Assembly: GCA_019745325.1 (NCBI GenBank)
Contig: JAIETK010000011.1
Span: forward strand, 90,811-154,810
From: Nitrosomonas sp.
GTDB taxonomy: Bacteria > Pseudomonadota > Gammaproteobacteria > Burkholderiales > Nitrosomonadaceae
Direction of reading: 5' to 3'
DNA: 64,000 nt
Notes under the pieces: generated by a model
Told to the model about the DNA's origin: nothing
What the model saw: only the letters and a program-made list of their open reading frames with translations
The model's database searches: none
Shown here: positions 59,067-64,000 of the stretch, in pieces
How positions within the stretch are numbered: position 1 is the stretch's first letter
Layout of the letters: each line of letters begins with the position of its first letter
Position numbers and translations under genes: made by a program

Positions 59067-59483
59067 CTATACACCAATTTGTCTGACGATAAATGTCGTT
59101 TTTATAGGCAACTTTGCTGCTGCTAATGAAAAAGCTTCTCTCGCCAACTCTTCATTAACTCCATCCATCTCATATAACACTTTACCCGGTTGTATCTCAG
59201 CTACATAATATTCAGGATTGCCTTTTCCATTTCCCATTCTAACTTCAGCTGGCTTTTGCGATATGGGCTTATCTGGAAAAATTCTTATCCATATTCTACC
59301 ACCTCTTTTAATATGCCTCGTCATTGCGCGTCTAGCAGCCTCAATCTGCCTAGCTGTTAATCGTCCCCGCCCTAACGCTTTCAAGCCATATTCTCCGAAA
59401 CTTACTTTCGCTCCTCTTGTTGCGATTCCAGTATTCCTTCCTTTTTGCTGCTTTCTATATTTTGTTCTTGATGGTTGAAGCAT
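59067..59483 (-). CDS. rplP: 50S ribosomal protein L16
   Basis: uL16, near the A-site tRNA elbow. [19 protein letters not shown] and [20 protein letters not shown] are diagnostic. ATG 59483 has GGAG six bases upstream; a TTG one codon earlier is rejected. Length is 138 aa. Confidence 0.97.
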   Translation of the reverse strand: MLQPSRTKYRKQQKGRNTGIATRGAKVSFGEYGLKALGRGRLTARQIEAARRAMTRHIKRGGRIWIRIFPDKPISQKPAEVRMGNGKGNPEYYVAEIQPGKVLYEMDGVNEELAREAFSLAAAKLPIKTTFIVRQIGV

Positions 59484-59527
59484 CAATTTCTCCGTTTAAA
59501 ACAACGCTATTGATTTTATAAATTCTA

Positions 59528-60298
59528 TTATTCTGAAGAAGTTGCTTTATCAACGATCGAAGAAGTTTTTAAATCAACATCTGATAACGTCATGACTGAT
59601 CTCTTCGATATTTTTTTCTTTTCATTTTCTAAGCTCGTATTACCGTGCAATGTAATTGCTTGTTCAGAATTTCCAAGAATTTCTCCCTTAAAAATCCATA
59701 CTTTTATACCAATAATTCCATATGTCGTTTGTGCTTGAGCCGTTCCATAATCCAAATCCGCTCTTATCGTATGAAGTGGCACTCTCCCTTCGCGATACCA
59801 TTCTCTTCTGGCGATCTCTATGCCGTTTAATCGTCCTGAACTCATTATTTTGATTCCCTGAGCTCCGAGTCTCATGGCATTTTGCATAGCTCTTTTCATA
59901 GCACGTCGAAACATTATTCTTTTTTCTAATTGCTGCGCAATATTATCTGCTATGAGTTGAGCATCTATCTCTGGTTTTCTAATTTCCTCAATATTGACAT
60001 GCACAGGAACTCCCACTCTTTTCTGAAGTTCACTTCGTAACACTTCAATATCTTCTCCTTTTTTTCCGATTACAACCCCTGGCCTGGAACTAAATATTGT
60101 AATCCTGGCGTTTTTTGAGGGCCGCTCAATCAAAATCCTTCCGACCGAAGCATTTTTTAGCTTTTCATTTAGAAAATGTCGCACTTTAATATCTTCGTTG
60201 AGCATTTTTGCAAAATCATTACTATTTGCATACCATCGAGATTGCCAGTTTTTATTTACTGAAAGCCGGAATCCTATTGGGTGTATTTTTTGCCCCAT
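59528..60298 (-). CDS. rpsC: 30S ribosomal protein S3
   Basis: uS3, at the mRNA entry tunnel. It begins [20 protein letters not shown]. The KH domain loop is [17 protein letters not shown] (about residue 72), and the C-terminal domain contains [17 protein letters not shown]. The last roughly 45 residues are a variable Ser/Lys-rich tail. Length (256 aa) is slightly longer than in E. coli. Confidence 0.97.
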   Translation of the reverse strand: MGQKIHPIGFRLSVNKNWQSRWYANSNDFAKMLNEDIKVRHFLNEKLKNASVGRILIERPSKNARITIFSSRPGVVIGKKGEDIEVLRSELQKRVGVPVHVNIEEIRKPEIDAQLIADNIAQQLEKRIMFRRAMKRAMQNAMRLGAQGIKIMSSGRLNGIEIARREWYREGRVPLHTIRADLDYGTAQAQTTYGIIGIKVWIFKGEILGNSEQAITLHGNTSLENEKKKISKRSVMTLSDVDLKTSSIVDKATSSE

Positions 60299-60316
60299 GT
60301 GCTATAGCCTTATATT

Positions 60317-60658
60317 TTAATTTTTAATCTTATCGCCTACCGTGAGCGATATATGACAAGTTGGTTTAAGAATTCTATTTCCCCGACCTTTCGCTCTTGC
60401 GCTGGTTCGCTTCATAAACATCCCTCTATCCACATGAATAGAAATAACTCTGAGCTCATCAATATCTGCACCATCGTTGTGTTCTGCATTTGCTATTGCA
60501 GATTCTAATAATGCCCGCACTATTGTTGCTCCCTTCTTAGGACTAAAGTGTAGGATATGCAAAGCTTTATCGACTGATAACCCTCTTATCTGATCAGCCA
60601 CCAGTCTCCCTTTTTGAGCCGATAGTCGCGCGCCTCTTAAAATCGCCTTTGTTTCCAT
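60317..60658 (-). CDS. rplV: 50S ribosomal protein L22
   Basis: uL22, lining the exit tunnel. [20 protein letters not shown], then [19 protein letters not shown] and RGRGNRI-type [20 protein letters not shown] are typical. ATG 60658 has AGGA seven bases upstream; an ATG at 60661 is the alternative. Length is 113 aa. Confidence 0.96.
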   Translation of the reverse strand: METKAILRGARLSAQKGRLVADQIRGLSVDKALHILHFSPKKGATIVRALLESAIANAEHNDGADIDELRVISIHVDRGMFMKRTSARAKGRGNRILKPTCHISLTVGDKIKN

Positions 60659-60667
60659 CATACTTTC

Positions 60668-60949
60668 CTATCGTTTAGTTACAGCTTTCTTGTCCCCAGC
60701 ATGCCCCTTAAATGTTCTTGTCAGTGAGAACTCACCAAATTTGTGACCAACCATATTCTCGGTTACAAATACAGGGATATGCTGCTTTCCATTATGCACG
60801 GCAACCGTAAATCCAATAAAGTCAGGAATTATTGTAGATCTTCTTGACCATGTCTTGATGGGTTTTTTATCATTTCTTTCTCGTGCTTTCTCAATTTTCT
60901 TCAGTAAATGATTATCAACGAATGGTCCTTTTTTTACTGAGCGTGCCAT
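60668..60949 (-). CDS. rpsS: 30S ribosomal protein S19
   Basis: uS19 of the 30S head: [20 protein letters not shown] and [20 protein letters not shown] are diagnostic. Length is 93 aa; it lies seven bases after rplB. Confidence 0.97.
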   Translation of the reverse strand: MARSVKKGPFVDNHLLKKIEKARERNDKKPIKTWSRRSTIIPDFIGFTVAVHNGKQHIPVFVTENMVGHKFGEFSLTRTFKGHAGDKKAVTKR

Positions 60950-60956
60950 TTAATTA

Positions 60957-61790
60957 CTATCCTCTCTTCGTATAACGATGCCGTACAATCATTGATTCTG
61001 TTCGCTTATTTTTTCTTGTTCGATATCCTTTTGCAGGTACGCCCCAGGGGCTAACCGGATGCCTTCCTGCTGAAGTTCTACCTTCTCCTCCACCGTGAGG
61101 ATGATCTATAGGATTCATTGCAACGCCACGAACAGTCGGTCTTTGACCCCGCCATCTCATAGCACCAGCTTTTCCGATTGATCTTAAATTGTGTTCCACA
61201 TTTCCCACTTCGCCTATCGTAGCACGACAGTCTATATGAATCTTACGCATCTCCCCGGAACGTAACTTAATTTGCGCATAACTTCCTTCTCTTGCCTGTA
61301 ACTGTGCAGAGGCTCCAGCTGATCTTGCCAGTTGTGCTCCTTTACCAGGCAGCAATTCGACACAATGAATGATAGTACCCATTGGAATATGACGTAGTGC
61401 TAAAGCATCTCCAATTTTGATTTGAGCATTATTTCCACTACTTATCTTTGCGCCAACATGCAATCCTTTAGGTGCAATAATATATTTTCTTTCACCATCC
61501 TGGTAACACAGCAAAGCTATATTAGCCGTTCTATTGGGATCATATTCGATCCGCTCCACTACTGCTGGAATATTATCTTTGTCACGTTTAAAATCAATGA
61601 GTCGATAATGTTGCTTATGCCCTCCGCCATGATGCCGCACTGTTATATGTCCATGGTGATTACGTCCAGCTTTTTTTGTCTGCTTTTCAAGCAAATTCTT
61701 ATAAGGTTTCCCTTTATGCAGTTCTTTATTTACTAATTTAACTACAGATCTTTTACCCGGAGAGGTTGGTTTTAATTTTATTAATGCCAT
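60957..61790 (-). CDS. rplB: 50S ribosomal protein L2
   Basis: uL2, needed for subunit joining and peptidyl-transfer centre structure. [20 protein letters not shown] starts the chain; the functional His lies in [20 protein letters not shown] near the C-terminus. ATG 61790 overlaps the rplW TGA by one base; a GTG at 61793 is rejected. Length is 277 aa. Confidence 0.97.
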   Translation of the reverse strand: MALIKLKPTSPGKRSVVKLVNKELHKGKPYKNLLEKQTKKAGRNHHGHITVRHHGGGHKQHYRLIDFKRDKDNIPAVVERIEYDPNRTANIALLCYQDGERKYIIAPKGLHVGAKISSGNNAQIKIGDALALRHIPMGTIIHCVELLPGKGAQLARSAGASAQLQAREGSYAQIKLRSGEMRKIHIDCRATIGEVGNVEHNLRSIGKAGAMRWRGQRPTVRGVAMNPIDHPHGGGEGRTSAGRHPVSPWGVPAKGYRTRKNKRTESMIVRHRYTKRG

Positions 61791-62125
61791 CACTTAGCCT
61801 CGGTACCAGAAAAATTGTTTAAATTTAATTCTTGCCCTTCCTTGACGCTTACTATTGCTTTTTTCCAATTGCTCCGACTGCCTAAAAAGCGTCCAAATCT
61901 TTTTTTCTTTCCTTTAACTGTAATGGTTCTTACATTTTCTACTGTTATTTTTTGATCTTTCCACAACAGTTCTATTGCATCTTTTATTTCTTTTTTAGAA
62001 GCATCAAGCGCCACACGAAATATGGTTTGATTATTTTTTTCCCCTAAAAATGTTGCTTTTTCTGATATATGCGGAGCAAAAATTATTTTCAACAATCTTT
62101 CTTGATTAACTTCAAGTTCTTTCAT
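61790..62125 (-). CDS. rplW: 50S ribosomal protein L23
   Basis: uL23 at the exit-tunnel docking site for trigger factor and [23 protein letters not shown], then [20 protein letters not shown] are typical. Length is 111 aa. It is coupled to rplD by a 4-base ATGA overlap. Confidence 0.96.
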   Translation of the reverse strand: MKELEVNQERLLKIIFAPHISEKATFLGEKNNQTIFRVALDASKKEIKDAIELLWKDQKITVENVRTITVKGKKKRFGRFLGSRSNWKKAIVSVKEGQELNLNNFSGTEAK

Positions 62126-62742
62126 GACAAAAGTTCCTCAAATTTCTTTAGTCCATCCGTTGTTATCAGAACTTTTTTAAATTTTAGCAAACTTACTGGA
62201 TCTGCATTATGCACTTCTACGACCGAAACATGCGGGACATTCCGTGATGATAAAAATAAATTTTCATCAATTTCATGTGTTATGACCATTGTTCCTTCCA
62301 TGCTCATACCAAGAAGAGTTATTTTTTTTAAAAATTCTTTAGTCTTAGGATATTCAACACTAATTTGCTCCGTCACGACCAACCTTCCGTCCCTTATTAA
62401 TTGCGACAAAATGACACTCATGCCGGCACGATACATCTTTTTATTTAATTTTTTCTTATAATTCTCTTCGGGTGAATTCGGAAATATTTTTCCACCGCCC
62501 CGCCAAATGGGACTCGATGCCATTCCTGCCCTCGCACGTCCAGTGCCTTTCTGCCTCCAAGGTTTTCTAGTGGATTTAGCTATATCCGAGCGCCCCTTTT
62601 GTGCTCTAGACGCCGCTCGCGCATTCGATAAATATGCTGTAATCACTTGATGAACCAGTGCTTCATTATATTCTCTATTAAACACCTGATCAGAGATAAT
62701 CACTTTTTCCTGCTTTTCTTTTCCGATAAGCTCAAGTTCCAT
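62122..62742 (-). CDS. rplD: 50S ribosomal protein L4
   Basis: uL4, with a globular domain and a tunnel-lining loop; in E. coli it also represses the S10 operon. [20 protein letters not shown] and [20 protein letters not shown] mark the loop. Length is 206 aa. Confidence 0.97.
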   Translation of the reverse strand: MELELIGKEKQEKVIISDQVFNREYNEALVHQVITAYLSNARAASRAQKGRSDIAKSTRKPWRQKGTGRARAGMASSPIWRGGGKIFPNSPEENYKKKLNKKMYRAGMSVILSQLIRDGRLVVTEQISVEYPKTKEFLKKITLLGMSMEGTMVITHEIDENLFLSSRNVPHVSVVEVHNADPVSLLKFKKVLITTDGLKKFEELLS

Positions 62743-62781
62743 TGCTTATTCACCCTATTGCTGTTAATTATGCTTTTTAAT

Positions 62782-63426
62782 TTATTTAGAACCTTTGATA
62801 CTCGGATACACAAAAACATTACTTCCTTTGAAGCCTGGAACAGCGCCTTTTATTAACAGTAATTTCCTTTCATTATCAATCCTTAATATTTCAAGATTTT
62901 GTGTTGTCCTTTTTACACTTCCCATATGACCTGACATTCTTTTGCCTGGAAAAACACGCCCAGGATCTTGCGCCATTCCAATCGAACCTGGTTTTCTATG
63001 TGCCTTTGAGTTGCCGTGACTAGTTCTATTCGATGAAAAATGATGCAATTTGATTGTCCCCGCATAGCCTTTTCCAATAGTTGTTCCAGAAATATCAACC
63101 AATTGGCCAACTTGAAAAATACTACTGTCAACTACCGTTCCAATCTTAAATTGTTCAATTTCTTCATCGGGTATTCTAAATTCTTTTAAAATCTCACCCG
63201 CTTCTACTGCAGCCTTTGAATAGTGCCCTGCAATTGACTTGGATAAACGACTGGATCGCTTGCTTCCAAAAGTTATTTGCACGGCGCTATAGCCATCGTT
63301 ATTGTTTCTCTTTAATTGAGTAATTCTATTATTTGCGATATCTATAACAGTAACCGGCAAGCTATCACCATTTTCTGTGAAAATTCTTGTCATTCCGATT
63401 TTTCGTCCAATCAAACCTAAGCTCAT
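62782..63426 (-). CDS. rplC: 50S ribosomal protein L3
   Basis: uL3, an early 50S assembly protein. [20 protein letters not shown] starts the chain; [20 protein letters not shown] and [20 protein letters not shown] are diagnostic. The second of two close ATGs (63426) is chosen because GAGG is six bases ahead of it and directly abuts the first. Length is 214 aa. Confidence 0.97.
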   Translation of the reverse strand: MSLGLIGRKIGMTRIFTENGDSLPVTVIDIANNRITQLKRNNNDGYSAVQITFGSKRSSRLSKSIAGHYSKAAVEAGEILKEFRIPDEEIEQFKIGTVVDSSIFQVGQLVDISGTTIGKGYAGTIKLHHFSSNRTSHGNSKAHRKPGSIGMAQDPGRVFPGKRMSGHMGSVKRTTQNLEILRIDNERKLLLIKGAVPGFKGSNVFVYPSIKGSK

Positions 63427-63516
63427 TTTCATCCTCGATAAAGGAAATCTTTACTTTTTATTTTTACAGAAGAGCAATCTTTCGTACATTTCAACCATTA
63501 ACTTTCCATAGATTAC

Positions 63517-63825
63517 TTACAATTTTATTTCCACATCAACTCCCGCAGGCAAATCCAGTTTCATCAAGGCATCTACTGTTTTATCAGTTGGATCAATAAT
63601 ATCCATCAAACGCAAATGAGTCCGAATTTCAAATTGATCACGCGATGTTTTGTTAACATGCGGCGATCGCAATACATCAAAGCGCTCTATTTTAGTTGGA
63701 AGAGGCACAGGTCCTTTGACAACCGCTCCGGTTCTTTTAGCTGTTTCTACAATTTCAAGCGCTGATTTATCGATCAACCGATAATCGAAAGCTTTTAGCC
63801 GAATTCTAATTTTTTGACTTTGCAT
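63517..63825 (-). CDS. rpsJ: 30S ribosomal protein S10 (NusE)
   Basis: uS10, which also acts as NusE in transcription antitermination. [20 protein letters not shown] and [20 protein letters not shown] are diagnostic. Length is 102 aa. It heads the S10 block; a 90-base gap to rplC and a 70-base gap from tuf carry no clear promoter. Confidence 0.97.
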   Translation of the reverse strand: MQSQKIRIRLKAFDYRLIDKSALEIVETAKRTGAVVKGPVPLPTKIERFDVLRSPHVNKTSRDQFEIRTHLRLMDIIDPTDKTVDALMKLDLPAGVDVEIKL

Positions 63826-63895
63826 GATAATTTTCCTTAGTATCCAGATTCAATACACGATCATACTGAATTCAGCATCTAACAAACTTTCTCTC

Positions 63896-64000
63896 TTACT
63901 CAATAATTTTGGCGACGACACCGGCACCCACTGTTCTGCCGCCTTCACGTATCGCAAATCGCAGTCCATCTTCCATCGCAATTGGTGCTATCAAATTAAC
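63896..64000 (-). CDS. tuf: Elongation factor Tu, C-terminal fragment cut by the window edge
   Basis: The last 34 residues of EF-Tu are readable on the minus strand: [20 protein letters not shown], then [14 protein letters not shown] and TAA at 63896-63898. This is the conserved end of domain III. The rest of the gene lies beyond base 64000. tuf directly ahead of rpsJ is the usual order (fusA-tuf-rpsJ). Confidence 0.96.
   Translation of the reverse strand, partial: VNLIAPIAMEDGLRFAIREGGRTVGAGVVAKIIE

Overview
The window looks like a chromosomal segment of an ammonia-oxidising betaproteobacterium of the Nitrosomonas type. The evidence is gene order and protein style: an ilvI-ilvH-ilvC-psd-pssA-leuA cluster, bioB-F-H-C-D, ponA divergent from pilMNOPQ, hemB next to engB-coaX-birA, and a tuf-S10-spc-alpha ribosomal cluster with infA between secY and rpmJ. 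The genus is inferred from memory of protein families, not from a search. Nearly all genes are housekeeping. I see no insertion sequence, prophage, tRNA, rRNA or CRISPR array.

Layout. 1-2.2 kb: 3' part of proS and a lytic transglycosylase (+). 2.3-9.5 kb (-): branched-chain amino acid synthesis (ilvI, ilvH, ilvC, leuA), two phosphatidylethanolamine genes (psd, pssA) and a TlpA-like thioredoxin, with a possible short leader ORF ahead of leuA. 9.6-15.1 kb: tldD and a nitrilase (-), then divergent glnE (+). 15.2-21.6 kb: a type IV pilin gene with a good sigma-54 promoter (+), facing a six-gene reverse-strand run of a GAF-containing PilB-type ATPase, a cyclic-nucleotide-phosphodiesterase-like MBL protein, UspA, TerC, a patatin and a small ORF. 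21.8-33 kb: an accessory stretch with a proline iminopeptidase, lipase, degenerate EAL-HDOD protein, DUF6174-like lipoprotein with a CPBP protease, CheV and several uncharacterised proteins, including an AT-rich coiled-coil membrane gene coupled to a DUF3175 gene.

33-46.4 kb: biotin operon (-), comF-trmL (+), pilMNOPQ (-) and the PBP1A gene (+). 46.4-49.8 kb: hemB, engB, coaX and birA (-), with a likely small RNA on the opposite strand between hemB and engB. 49.8-64 kb: rplQ back to rpsJ and the 3' end of tuf, all on the minus strand, tightly packed with many overlaps and visibly richer in A+T than the first 45 kb.

Functional themes: the pilin, PilB-like ATPase and pilMNOPQ supply much of a type IV pilus; CheV and the EAL-HDOD protein suggest signalling links to motility. 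The most notable signals are the structured small RNA at about 47.45-47.55 kb, with an anti-Shine-Dalgarno-like loop; an intact birA frame that has no ATG, GTG or TTG start; the sigma-54 promoter with a 5'-terminal hairpin at the pilin gene; and the pairing of a GAF-PilB ATPase with a cyclic-nucleotide-phosphodiesterase-like enzyme.
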